The translations under genes were made by a program, and so were the position numbers. DNA of 64,000 bases from Streptomyces sp. CB01201 (GTDB lineage Bacteria > Actinomycetota > Actinomycetes > Streptomycetales > Streptomycetaceae). Below, in pieces: positions 43,672 through 51,516 of this stretch (position 1 is its first letter; every line of letters begins with the position of its first letter). The stretch covers positions 213,798-277,797 of the forward strand of contig NZ_NNBJ01000003.1 in assembly GCF_002803085.1 (NCBI RefSeq), written 5' to 3'. The notes beneath the pieces were generated by a model. The model ran no database searches. It was not told the DNA's origin and worked only from the letters and a program-made list of their open reading frames with translations.

Positions 43672-44847
43672 GTGATCGCCCCCCGTATACGCACCGCAGG
43701 CCTCGCCGTGACCCTGGCCGCCTCCGCGCTCGCCCTCGCCGCCTGCGGCGCCAAGTCCGGGGCGTCCAGCGCCGCGGCCGACTCCGGCAAGGACGGCAAG
43801 GACGGCAAGAGCCTCGCGACCGCCGCCTCCCTCCAGGACGCGGGCGGCATGGACGCCCTGGTCGCCGCCGCGAAGAAGGAGGGCACGCTCAACGCGATCG
43901 CCATCCCGCGCGACTGGGCCAACTACGGCGCGATCATCGACGGCTTCCAGAAGAAGTACGGCGTGAAGGTGTCCGTCGAGAACCCGGACGGGGCCAGCGC
44001 GGACGAGATCAACGCCGTCAAGACCCGCAAGGGCCAGGACCGCGCCCCCGACGTCCTCGACCTCGGCGCCTCGTTCGCGCAGTCCGCGGGCGAGCAGGGC
44101 CTGACCGCCCCGTACAAGGTCGCCGGCTTCGACAAGATCCCCGCGGCCCAGAAGGACGCGCAGGGCCGCTGGTTCAACGACTACGGCGGCTATGTCTCCA
44201 TCGGCTGCGACGCGGGCCGCGTCAAGGTCTGCCCGACGACCTTCGCCGATCTGCTCAAGCCCGAGTACAAGGGCCAGGTCGCGCTCAACGGCAACCCCAC
44301 CAAGTCCGGTTCGGCCTTCGCCGGGGTGTACGCGGCCTCCCTCGCCAACGGCGGCTCGCTCGACGACATCCAGCCCGGCCTCGACTTCTTCGCCAAGCTC
44401 AAGAAGGCCGGGAACTACAACCCGGTGGAGTCCACCCCGGCCACGGTCGAGAAGGGCGAGACCCCGATCAGCATCGACTGGGACTACCTGAACGCCGGCT
44501 ACGCCGACCAGTTCAAGGGCAAGGGCCTGAACTGGAAGACCGCGGTGCCCTCCGACGGCGTCTACGCCCAGTACTACTCCCAGGCCATCAACAAGGACGC
44601 CCCGCACCCGGCGTCCGCCCGCCTGTGGCAGGAGTACCTGTACTCGGCCGAGGGCCAGAACCTGTGGCTGAAGGGCTACGCCCGCCCCGCGCTCATGGCC
44701 GCCATGGACAAGGACGGCACGCTCGACAAGGCGGCCGCCGCCAAGCTCCCGCAGGTCTCCGGCACCCCCACCTTCCCCACCGAGGCGCAGAACACCAAGG
44801 CGAAGACCGCCCTCGCCGGCGGCTGGGCCAAGGCGATCTCGGGCTGA
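43672..44847 (+). CDS. 2-aminoethylphosphonate-type ABC transporter substrate-binding lipoprotein (PhnS-like)
   Basis: 391 residues from a GTG with GGAG upstream. Lipoprotein signal ending LAAC (Cys 25). The mature protein is a type II binding fold of the iron/thiamine/putrescine/AEP class (GTLNAIAIPRDWANYGAIID, RAPDVLDLGASFAQSAGEQG, GCDAGRVKVCPTTFADLLKP, PISIDWDYLNAGYADQFKGK). With two permeases, one ATPase, a HAD phosphatase, a GntR regulator and PhnY/PhnZ-like enzymes nearby, the ligand is most likely 2-aminoethylphosphonate or an N-methylated relative. The ligand is inferred from context; the fold is clear. Confidence 0.85.
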   Translation: MIAPRIRTAGLAVTLAASALALAACGAKSGASSAAADSGKDGKDGKSLATAASLQDAGGMDALVAAAKKEGTLNAIAIPRDWANYGAIIDGFQKKYGVKVSVENPDGASADEINAVKTRKGQDRAPDVLDLGASFAQSAGEQGLTAPYKVAGFDKIPAAQKDAQGRWFNDYGGYVSIGCDAGRVKVCPTTFADLLKPEYKGQVALNGNPTKSGSAFAGVYAASLANGGSLDDIQPGLDFFAKLKKAGNYNPVESTPATVEKGETPISIDWDYLNAGYADQFKGKGLNWKTAVPSDGVYAQYYSQAINKDAPHPASARLWQEYLYSAEGQNLWLKGYARPALMAAMDKDGTLDKAAAAKLPQVSGTPTFPTEAQNTKAKTALAGGWAKAISG

Positions 44848-44857
44848 TCACTCCATC

Positions 44858-45751
44858 ATGACTGTCGCCACCACCTCAACGCCCGCCGCAGCGGCGGCAG
44901 TTGAGCGGCCGAAGGAATGCCGGGGCCGCAAGCGCCCCGGCGCCTGGCTCGCCGCGCTCCCGCTGCTCGCCTTCGTCGCGCTCGCCTTCGGGCTTCCGGC
45001 GCTCGCCATGCTGAACGGCGCGCTGTCCGTCGACGGCTCGTACGGGCTCGGCAATCTGAGCCAGTCCGTGCAGGGCGCCTACTGGACCGCCCTGCTCGGC
45101 AGCGTGAAGCTCGCGGCCACCACGGCCGCCATCGCGGCCGTGCTCGGGCTGCTGCTCGCACAGGCCGTCGTCACCTCGCGCGGCAGGGCGCTGCGCGAGG
45201 CCGTGCTCACCGCCTCCGGCGTGCTCGCCAACTTCGGCGGGGTGCCGCTCGCCTTCGCGTTCGTCGCCACCCTCGGCAACGCGGGCGTCCTCACCACCAA
45301 GCTGGGCCTGGCCGACCACGGCTGGAGCCTCTACAGCTTCTGGGGGCTCGCCCTGACCTATCTGTACTTCCTCATCCCGCTGATGGTGCTCACCGTGGCG
45401 CCGGCCCTGGACGGGCTGCGCCCGCAGTGGCGCGAGGCCGCCCAGAACAGCGGGGCGAGCGCCTGGCAGTACTGGCGCCATGTCGGCATCCCGGTGCTGC
45501 TGCCCACGCTGCTCGGCGGCTTCGTGCTGCTGTTCGGCAGCGCGTTCGCCGCATACGCCACGGCCGCCTCGATGGTGGGCAGTTCGGTGCCGCTGGTCAC
45601 CATGCAGATCGCGGACGCGCTGTCCGGGAACGTGCTGGTGGGCCAGGAGAACGTGGCGCTGGCCCTCAGCCTCGACATGGTGATCGTCGCGCTCCTGGTG
45701 ATGGCCGTCCATCTGCCCCTCCAGCGAAGGAGCGCCCGATGGCTCGCCTGA
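44858..45751 (+). CDS. ABC transporter permease 1 (PhnU-like)
   Basis: 297 residues with about six membrane spans (AALPLLAFVALAFGLPALAM, AATTAAIAAVLGLLLAQAVV, GLALTYLYFLIPLMVLTV, TLLGGFVLLFGSAFAAYATA). The EAA coupling loop is WREAAQNSGASAWQYWRHVG. It overlaps the next permease gene by 13 bases and starts ten bases after the binding protein. It makes half of the transmembrane channel. Confidence 0.9.
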   Translation: MTVATTSTPAAAAAVERPKECRGRKRPGAWLAALPLLAFVALAFGLPALAMLNGALSVDGSYGLGNLSQSVQGAYWTALLGSVKLAATTAAIAAVLGLLLAQAVVTSRGRALREAVLTASGVLANFGGVPLAFAFVATLGNAGVLTTKLGLADHGWSLYSFWGLALTYLYFLIPLMVLTVAPALDGLRPQWREAAQNSGASAWQYWRHVGIPVLLPTLLGGFVLLFGSAFAAYATAASMVGSSVPLVTMQIADALSGNVLVGQENVALALSLDMVIVALLVMAVHLPLQRRSARWLA

Positions 45752-46614
45752 CGCATCCGCTGCGCCCCTGGCGCGGCGCGGTCCTCATGATCGCCGGCGC
45801 CTACTTCGCGGTGCCGCTGCTCGCGTCCCTGGTCTTCACCGTGGATGTGCCCGGGCAGGGCTTCACGCTGGACTCGTACACGCAGATCTTCGGCGCCGAC
45901 GGGTTCACCGCGGCCCTGCTCAGATCGCTCGGCCTCGCGCTGGCCACGGTGGCGCTCGCCCTGCTCCTGACCCTTCCGGCCGCGCTCGCGGTGCGTCTTT
46001 CCGGCTCGGGGCGGCTGCGGGCGGTGCTCGAAGTGGTGTGCACGCTGCCGCTGGTGGTGCCGCCGGTCGCGCTGGTCGCGGGTCTGGGCACGGTCCTCAA
46101 ATGGGGGCCGGACCATTTGGCGACGACGCCGCTGTACGAGACGTTCGTGGCGATCCAGAACCCGTCGTTCCCGTTGGTGCTCGTCTTCGCGTACGTCGTG
46201 ATGGCGCTGCCGTTCGTGTACCGCTCTCTTGAGGCGGGTTTGCGGGCGGTGGATGTGCGCACCCTGGTGGAGGCCGCCCGCGATCTGGGGGCGTCCTGGC
46301 CGCGGGCGCTGCTCACGGTCGTGCTGCCCAATCTGCGCACCGCGCTGCTCAACGCCTCGTTCCTGGCGCTCGCCCTGGTGCTCGGCGAGTTCACGGTGGC
46401 CTCGCTGCTCGGGTTCCAGCCGTTCGCGGTGTGGATCGTGCAGGCCTCCGGGGCCAACGCCCAGCTGTCGGTGGCGGTTTCGCTGCTCAGCCTGCTGCTG
46501 ACCTGGGGGCTGCTGCTCGTCCTGACCGGCCTCGCCCGCACCCGGGGCGGCCGCACCGGCCGTATCCGCGCCCTCCGCGGCACCCGCACGATTCGTAAGA
46601 AGGAAGCCGTCTGA
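45739..46614 (+). CDS. ABC transporter permease 2 (PhnV-like)
   Basis: 291 residues, ATG with AAGGAG a few bases upstream inside the previous gene. About six spans (VLMIAGAYFAVPLLASLVFT, LALATVALALLLTLPAALAV, VVCTLPLVVPPVALVAG, SLLSLLLTWGLLLVLTGLA) and EAA loop VEAARDLGASWPRALLTVV. Its stop overlaps the ATPase start (TGATG). Second half of the channel. Confidence 0.9.
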   Translation: MARLTHPLRPWRGAVLMIAGAYFAVPLLASLVFTVDVPGQGFTLDSYTQIFGADGFTAALLRSLGLALATVALALLLTLPAALAVRLSGSGRLRAVLEVVCTLPLVVPPVALVAGLGTVLKWGPDHLATTPLYETFVAIQNPSFPLVLVFAYVVMALPFVYRSLEAGLRAVDVRTLVEAARDLGASWPRALLTVVLPNLRTALLNASFLALALVLGEFTVASLLGFQPFAVWIVQASGANAQLSVAVSLLSLLLTWGLLLVLTGLARTRGGRTGRIRALRGTRTIRKKEAV

Positions 46615-47663
46615 TGACCACCGCACCGCCGCGTACCGGCACCGCCCTCACGATCCGGGGCCTGCGCCGCACGTTCGGGCCGACCGTGGCCCTCGACGGG
46701 CTCGACCTGGAGGCCGCGCCCGGTGAACTCCTGGCGCTGCTCGGCCCGTCCGGCTGCGGCAAGACCACCGCGCTGCGGGTCCTCGCCGGCTTCGAGCGTC
46801 CGGACGCGGGTGAAGTGCTGCTCGACGGCGAGGACATCGTGCCGGTGCCGGCCAACCGGCGCGACACCGGCATGGTGTTCCAGTCCTACAGCCTCTTCCC
46901 GCACCTGAGCGCGGCCGACAACGTGGCGTTCGGGATGCGGATGCGCAAGGTTCCCGCCGCCCAACGACGTTCGCGGGCAGCCGAGTTGCTGGAACTCGTC
47001 GGTCTGCCCGAGCACGGCGGCCGCTTCCCGCACCAGCTGTCCGGCGGTCAGCAGCAGCGCGTCGCGCTGGCCCGCGCGCTCGCCCTCCAGCCGCGGCTGC
47101 TGCTCCTGGACGAGCCGCTCTCGGCCCTGGACGCCAAGGTCCGCGTCCAGCTGCGCGAGGAGATCCGACGGCTCCAGCTGGAGCTCGGCATCACGACCGT
47201 GTTCGTCACCCACGACCAGGAGGAGGCGCTGTCGATGGCCGACAAGGTCGCGGTGATGCGCGGCGGACGGCTCGAACAGTGCGCCGCCCCGGCCGAGTTG
47301 TACGACCGTCCGGCGACCGCGTTCGTGGCGTCCTTCATCGGGACGATGAACCGCGTCCCCGGCACGGTCGCCTCCGACGGGCTGGCCGAGGTGCTCGGCG
47401 TACGCCTGCCGGTGGACGGCCCGGCGACCGGGACGGTGTTCCTGCTGCGCCCGGAGGCCCTTGAGGTGACCGAGGGCGGACCCGACACCGTGCTCAGCAG
47501 CGCCTTCCACGGCGCGAGCACCCGCCTCTCGGTGCGCCTCGCGGACGGCACCGAGGTCAAGGCCGATCTGCCCTCGCACGCCGCCGGTTCCTTCGGCGCG
47601 GGCGCCCGCGTCACCGTCACCCCGCAGCGCCGGCCCGTACTCGCGGCGGGTGAGGCGGCATGA
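46614..47663 (+). CDS. ABC transporter ATP-binding protein (PhnT/PotA-type)
   Basis: 349 residues. Walker A LGPSGCGKTTALRVLAG, Q-loop GMVFQSYSLFPHL, signature HQLSGGQQQRVALARAL, Walker B LLLLDEPLSALDA, H-loop VTHDQEEALSMADK. A C-terminal TOBE-like regulatory region begins near residue 245 (FIGTMNRVPGTVASDGLAEV). This is the polyamine/iron/AEP importer type of ATPase. It overlaps the HAD gene by four bases (ATGA). Confidence 0.93.
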   Translation: MTTAPPRTGTALTIRGLRRTFGPTVALDGLDLEAAPGELLALLGPSGCGKTTALRVLAGFERPDAGEVLLDGEDIVPVPANRRDTGMVFQSYSLFPHLSAADNVAFGMRMRKVPAAQRRSRAAELLELVGLPEHGGRFPHQLSGGQQQRVALARALALQPRLLLLDEPLSALDAKVRVQLREEIRRLQLELGITTVFVTHDQEEALSMADKVAVMRGGRLEQCAAPAELYDRPATAFVASFIGTMNRVPGTVASDGLAEVLGVRLPVDGPATGTVFLLRPEALEVTEGGPDTVLSSAFHGASTRLSVRLADGTEVKADLPSHAAGSFGAGARVTVTPQRRPVLAAGEAA

Positions 47664-48307
47664 GCGGGCTGCGCGCGGTCCTGTTCGACATGGACGGCAC
47701 CCTCGTCGACACCGAGGAGGCCTGGGTCGAGGTGGTCGAGCAGGTCGCGGCCCGCCACGGACACACCCTGGCCGGCGAGCGGCGCCGGTCGGTGTACGGG
47801 CGCTCGGTGGAGGACACCGCCGAACTGCTGCACTCCTTCCTCGGCGCCTCGCGCGAGCACCTGGCCGACGAGCTGGGCGCGGACTTCGCCGCGCGCCTCG
47901 CGGACGGCGCCGAGCCCCGGCCGGGCGCCCTCCAACTCCTGGGCGCGCTGCGGGAGTCGGGGGTGCTCACCGCACTGGTCTCGGCGTCCCCGCGGGCGAT
48001 CGTGCGCCGGGTGGCGACCTCGCTCGACGGCCATCGCTTCGACGCGGTGTACGGGGCCGAGGACACCGAGCGGACCAAGCCGGCGCCCGACCCGTATCTG
48101 GCGGCGGCCGCGGCGCTCGGCGCGGACCCGGCGCGCTGTGTGGCGGTGGAGGACACCGCGACGGGCGTCGCCTCGGCGGAGGCGGCGGGCTGCGCGGTCC
48201 TTGCGGTGCCGTCGGTCGAGCCCATCGCGCCCGCCCGGGGACGGACGGTGGTGACTAGTCTGGAGGAGGCGGACCTCTCCTTGCTCCGCTCACTGATTGC
48301 CAGTTGA
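47660..48307 (+). CDS. HAD-superfamily phosphatase in the phosphonate operon
   Basis: 215 residues. HAD motif I FDMDGTLVDTEEAW, motif II VSASPRAI, motif III/IV KPAPDPYLAAAAALG and VAVEDTATGVASAEAAG, with an alpha-helical cap: a subfamily IA enzyme like beta-phosphoglucomutase. It lacks the DWAGT-type motif I and the longer body of phosphonoacetaldehyde hydrolase (PhnX), so it is not a simple PhnX. Its substrate is unknown; context suggests a phosphate ester from phosphonate metabolism. Translationally coupled to the ATPase gene. Confidence 0.85.
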   Translation: MSGLRAVLFDMDGTLVDTEEAWVEVVEQVAARHGHTLAGERRRSVYGRSVEDTAELLHSFLGASREHLADELGADFAARLADGAEPRPGALQLLGALRESGVLTALVSASPRAIVRRVATSLDGHRFDAVYGAEDTERTKPAPDPYLAAAAALGADPARCVAVEDTATGVASAEAAGCAVLAVPSVEPIAPARGRTVVTSLEEADLSLLRSLIAS

Positions 48308-48317
48308 GGGGGCCGGA

Positions 48318-49070
48318 GTGTCCAGCAAGTCGCCGCTCTACCGGAAAGTGGCCGGGGATCTGCGGACCGCCATAGCGGCGGGCGAGTACGGTTCGGGCGC
48401 GCGACTGCCCGCCGAGGACGAACTGGCCCGCCGATACGGCGTGTCCAGGGGTACGGTCCGCCAGGCGCTGGCGGCGCTGCGCGCGGACGGCCTGGTGACC
48501 TCGCGGCGCGGCGCCCGGCGGGTGGTGCTCGGCGGGGCGGCCCGGTTGCAGAGCTTCGCGGAGCTGAGGTCGTTCTCGCGCTGGGCGCGCTCACTGGGCG
48601 AGGAGCCCGGTGGGCGCACCGTGGCCGTCGACCCGGCGCGGGCCACCGAGGAGGAGGCGCACCACCTCCAAGTGCCGCAAGGGGCACGGGTGTTCAGGGT
48701 GCGCCGGGTGCGTACGCTGTCCGGCGCTCCGGTGATGGTGGAGCGCACCACGTACCCGGAGCGGATCGGTGAGCTGGTCGCCGCGCTGCCGGTGGACGCG
48801 GTGTCGCACTCCGAGCAACTGGAGCTGCACGGCGTCCTGTTCACCGACGCCCATCACACCATCGACGTGGTGCCCGCGGACCGGGACGACGCGGGGCTGC
48901 TCAACTGCCCGGCCGGACAGGCGCTGCTGCGCGAGCGCCGCCGCTCCACGGACCCGGCGGGCACGCCGGTGGAGTGGTCCGAGGACCGCTATCTGCCGGG
49001 GACGGTGGCGTTCACGGTGCACAACTCGACGGCGACCAGCGCGCTCGGGCGCCGGCTCGGCGAGGACTGA
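48318..49070 (+). CDS. GntR/UTRA-family regulator, probable phosphonate repressor (PhnR-like)
   Basis: 250 residues, GTG start after GGAG; a TTG at 48297 is an upstream alternative. The winged HTH is SPLYRKVAGDLRTAIAAGEY, LPAEDELARRYGVSRGTVRQ and ALAALRADGLV. The UTRA effector domain follows (VFRVRRVRTLSGAPVMVERT, PVEWSEDRYLPGTVAFTVHN). It is last in the transporter operon, so it probably represses its own transcription through the tandem palindromes at 43632-43660 and the divergent catabolic genes through 50760-50773. Confidence 0.92.
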   Translation: MSSKSPLYRKVAGDLRTAIAAGEYGSGARLPAEDELARRYGVSRGTVRQALAALRADGLVTSRRGARRVVLGGAARLQSFAELRSFSRWARSLGEEPGGRTVAVDPARATEEEAHHLQVPQGARVFRVRRVRTLSGAPVMVERTTYPERIGELVAALPVDAVSHSEQLELHGVLFTDAHHTIDVVPADRDDAGLLNCPAGQALLRERRRSTDPAGTPVEWSEDRYLPGTVAFTVHNSTATSALGRRLGED

Positions 49071-49101
49071 GCCGGCGCCGGGCCGGGCGGGCGCGGGCCG
49101 T

Positions 49102-49665
49102 TCAGGCCGCCGCGTGGTCCGGCTTGAGGAGGCCTTCGAGCAGCGGCCGGAAGTGCGCGAAGCCGGGCGTCTCGCGGTCCGGGTCCTTGGCCTGTTCGTC
49201 CCAGCGCCGTACGGCGACGGCGTCCCTGGCACCCGGGTGCGCCGCGAACTCGCGGGCCTGCTCGGGCGACATGGGGCCGCCCTGCACCCGGAGGGTGTGC
49301 ACGGACGCCTCGGACAGCAGCGCGAAGTAGCCGGGTTCGACGGTGCACAGATAGCGCTTGGCGGCGACGTGCAGCCGTACGGGTTCGGTGACCTCGGGCC
49401 CGAAGAACCGCGCCAGCCAGTCGGCGCCGGTGTGGCTGTGCCGGTTGTCGTGGCCGCCCTCCATCAGGTCGCGTCCGGTCACGGCACCGTGGAAGTGCCC
49501 GATGTCGTGCAGCAGGGCCGCCGCCACCAGGTGCGCGGGAGCGCCCGCCTCCTCGGCGAGCGCTCCGGCCTGGAGCATGTGCTGGGCCTGGGTGACGGCC
49601 TCGCCGAGGTATTCGGCGCTGCCCTCGCCGTCGAAGAGGTCCGCGAGCCGGTCGAGCGGGTTCAC
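49102..49665 (-). CDS. HD-domain mixed-valent diiron oxygenase (PhnZ/TmpB-like)
   Basis: 187 residues, GTG start overlapping the upstream gene's stop. The pattern EYLGEAVTQAQHMLQAG (Tyr 19 and Glu 22, matching the PhnZ substrate-gating Tyr/Glu), then ALLHDIGHFHG, RHSHTGADWLARFFG, RLHVAAKRYLCTVEPGYFAL and QGGPMSPEQ follows PhnZ closely. These enzymes oxidatively split the C-P bond of a 1-hydroxy-2-aminoethylphosphonate, giving glycine (PhnZ) or glycine betaine (TmpB) plus phosphate. Which substrate applies cannot be told here. Cotranslated with the 2-oxoglutarate oxygenase. Confidence 0.88.
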   Translation of the reverse strand: MNPLDRLADLFDGEGSAEYLGEAVTQAQHMLQAGALAEEAGAPAHLVAAALLHDIGHFHGAVTGRDLMEGGHDNRHSHTGADWLARFFGPEVTEPVRLHVAAKRYLCTVEPGYFALLSEASVHTLRVQGGPMSPEQAREFAAHPGARDAVAVRRWDEQAKDPDRETPGFAHFRPLLEGLLKPDHAAA

Positions 49666-50732
49666 GCGGCGGCCTCCTCGCGGCGCAGCACGGCGAGCGT
49701 CGAGGCGAGGCCGTCGAGGTCGGCGTAGCTGCCCTGGAGGTGGCGCTGCCCGGACTCCTCGAAGGCCGTACGGGCGTGCAGCAGGCGGGTGTTGTCGAAG
49801 ACGAGGCAGTCGCCGGGGGCGAGGCGGAAGTCGAGCTGGAGCTCGGACCGCAGCAGGATCTCGCCGAACCGGCGGTAGGCGGCGTAGAACGCGTCGAGCC
49901 GTTCGGGCCCGTAGGAGAGTGTGGCGATGGACCGGTTGTTGAAGCGGATCTCCCGGATCCGGCCGAGCGGGTCGGTGGCGATCAGCGGCCGGTCGGCGCG
50001 CAGCTCGGTGCGCGCGTCGGCGAACGCGAACGGGACGGGTGTGCTGGTCAGCACGGCGAAGTCCGCGGGTGACTCCGCGCGCAGCAGGGCCGCGGCCCGG
50101 AAGCCGTCGACGAGCCCCGAGTCGCCGCCGCGGGCGTCGTTGGCCAGGCAGTGCAGGAGCTGGAGGGTGGGCACCGGGTCGCGGTAGGGGTTGTCGGTGT
50201 GCGGGGTGATGCGGGCGCCGGTGAAGGCGAGGTTGTTGGGGTCGGCCGCGACCCGGACCTCGAAGAGTTCGCCGTAGTTCGTCTCGCGCACGTAGCCGAA
50301 CGTGCGGACCACGTCCAGGACTTGGCGGTCGCGGCGCGGTACGTCGCGCAGCAGCACGAAGCCGAGCCGGACGACCTGCTCCAGGGCGCGGGCCCGCACG
50401 CGCGGGTCGGCCGTGTAGGCGCCCCACTCGGCCTCGGGGAGCCGGCCGTGCAGTTCGGCGGCGGTCCACAGGTCCTTGGCGTCCTCGGTGCGGCCGTCGC
50501 CGCCCGGCCCGGCGGGTTCGTCGAGCCAGGCCTGTTCGTAGACCGAGACGTGCCCGTCCGGTGCCCAGACGATCTCTCGTGCCGGGGTTCCGTCGGAGGT
50601 GTGCACCGGGCGTTCGGCAGCGATGGCGAGGGCCGCCGGGAGCTCGGTGATCTGGAAGAGCTTCTGGCCGGTGCGCGGGTCCCTGCATCGGGTGCAGGGG
50701 CAGTTGTCGCGCAGCCAGACGGGGTGGCGCAT
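49662..50732 (-). CDS. Fe(II)/2-oxoglutarate oxygenase (PhnY/TmpA-like)
   Basis: 356 residues. The N-terminal DUF971-like zinc segment is WLRDNCPCTRCRDPRTGQ. The TauD/gamma-butyrobetaine-hydroxylase core has the metal motif GARITPHTDNPYRDPVPTL, DYRL-like LDFRLAPGDCLVFDNTRLLH (distal His) and the 2-oxoglutarate arginine near HARTAF. PhnY and TmpA hydroxylate carbon 1 of 2-aminoethylphosphonate or its trimethyl form, making the substrate of the PhnZ/TmpB partner encoded next. A palindrome identical to those before the transporter lies 27 bp upstream of the ATG. Confidence 0.88.
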   Translation of the reverse strand: MRHPVWLRDNCPCTRCRDPRTGQKLFQITELPAALAIAAERPVHTSDGTPAREIVWAPDGHVSVYEQAWLDEPAGPGGDGRTEDAKDLWTAAELHGRLPEAEWGAYTADPRVRARALEQVVRLGFVLLRDVPRRDRQVLDVVRTFGYVRETNYGELFEVRVAADPNNLAFTGARITPHTDNPYRDPVPTLQLLHCLANDARGGDSGLVDGFRAAALLRAESPADFAVLTSTPVPFAFADARTELRADRPLIATDPLGRIREIRFNNRSIATLSYGPERLDAFYAAYRRFGEILLRSELQLDFRLAPGDCLVFDNTRLLHARTAFEESGQRHLQGSYADLDGLASTLAVLRREEAAA

Positions 50733-50759
50733 GGGTGGTCTCCTGCCGGACTCGGCAAA

Positions 50760-50773
50760 GTTGTACAGACAAC
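50760..50773. promoter_or_regulatory. GntR-type operator before the PhnY/PhnZ genes
   Basis: GTTGTACAGACAAC, the exact reverse complement of the palindrome at 43632-43645, placed 27 bp upstream of the oxygenase start. It ties the catabolic pair to the transporter operon. Confidence 0.8.
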
Positions 50774-50833
50774 TTCGGACGCGTCCGAGCCTGGCAGTCG
50801 GGGGTGACGCGCCGGTGGCCGAGAGGTGGACAG

Positions 50834-50874
50834 CCGAAAACCCGCGCTCCCGGGGAGGGAACGCGGGTTTTCGG
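50834..50874 (-). terminator. Terminator of the RNase gene
   Basis: A perfect 13-bp stem CCGAAAACCCGCG / CGCGGGTTTTCGG around a 15-base loop, 18 bp beyond the RNase stop. It also insulates the PhnY promoter region. Confidence 0.85.
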
Positions 50875-50891
50875 TGCGGTCGAGTGCCGTG

Positions 50892-51335
50892 TCAGCAGCC
50901 GAAGTCGACCAGCCGGAACGTGGCGTAGTGGTCGGCGGTGTAGTAGTCCTCCTGGGACTTCTCGCCCGTGATGATCCGGCGGGTGCCGCGCGTCGGCGCA
51001 CCCGGCGTGATCACGGTGTACTCGTGGTAGTAGCCGCTGCTCTGCTGGGGCAGTACGCCCTCGCGGTTCTGGAAGACGACGCCGTCCTGCGAGTACGGGA
51101 ACGGGCCGCCCTGGTCGATGAGGTTCAGGGTGTCGTGCGCCTGCGAGGGCAGTGCGGAGTAACAGACGCTGCCGACGGACTGCACGGACACGGAAGCGGC
51201 GGCGGTGACGGCCGTGGGGATGGCCGTGGGGGTGGCCGACGCGGTGCCGGCGACGGGGCCGGCGATGAGGGCTGCGGCGACGGCGAGGGCTCCGCCGAGG
51301 GCTTTGAAGCGTGGGGGGATCGTCATGTCCGCCAT
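50892..51335 (-). CDS. Secreted guanyl-specific ribonuclease (RNase Sa family)
   Basis: 147 residues from ATG 51335; ATG 51326 (MTIPPRFK) is equally possible. A signal peptide (PPRFKALGGALAVAAALIAG, then ASA cleavage region) precedes a mature domain of about 96 residues. This is nearly superimposable on RNase Sa: VCYSALPSQAHDTLNLI, GPFPYSQDGVVFQNREGVLP, YYHEYTVITPGAPTRGTRRI and ITGEKSQEDYYTADHYATFR, with catalytic Glu in YHEYTV, Arg in RGTRRI and His in DHYATF. One disulfide is expected between VCYS and the terminal Cys. It cleaves RNA after guanosine outside the cell. No barstar-like inhibitor gene is seen nearby. Confidence 0.95.
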   Translation of the reverse strand: MADMTIPPRFKALGGALAVAAALIAGPVAGTASATPTAIPTAVTAAASVSVQSVGSVCYSALPSQAHDTLNLIDQGGPFPYSQDGVVFQNREGVLPQQSSGYYHEYTVITPGAPTRGTRRIITGEKSQEDYYTADHYATFRLVDFGC

Positions 51336-51516
51336 GATGACGCGCGTAGAGCGGGGCCCGTCAACGCCAACTCGGCTGATTTTCCCACCTGTTAACCCGA
51401 TCCGGCGGACGCGTAACGAGGGGGCCACGAGCGGTTAAGGCACCCGCAACCCAAGATCGTCCGACGCCCCGTCAGGACCCGGCAGACCCGTGCGCGGATG
51501 CCTACCGGGACCATGC

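Noticed and set aside
47660..48307. Phosphonoacetaldehyde hydrolase (PhnX)
   Set aside because: The HAD gene has motif I DMDGT and a generic cap rather than the PhnX motif and longer size, and the pathway genes present are of the oxidative type.
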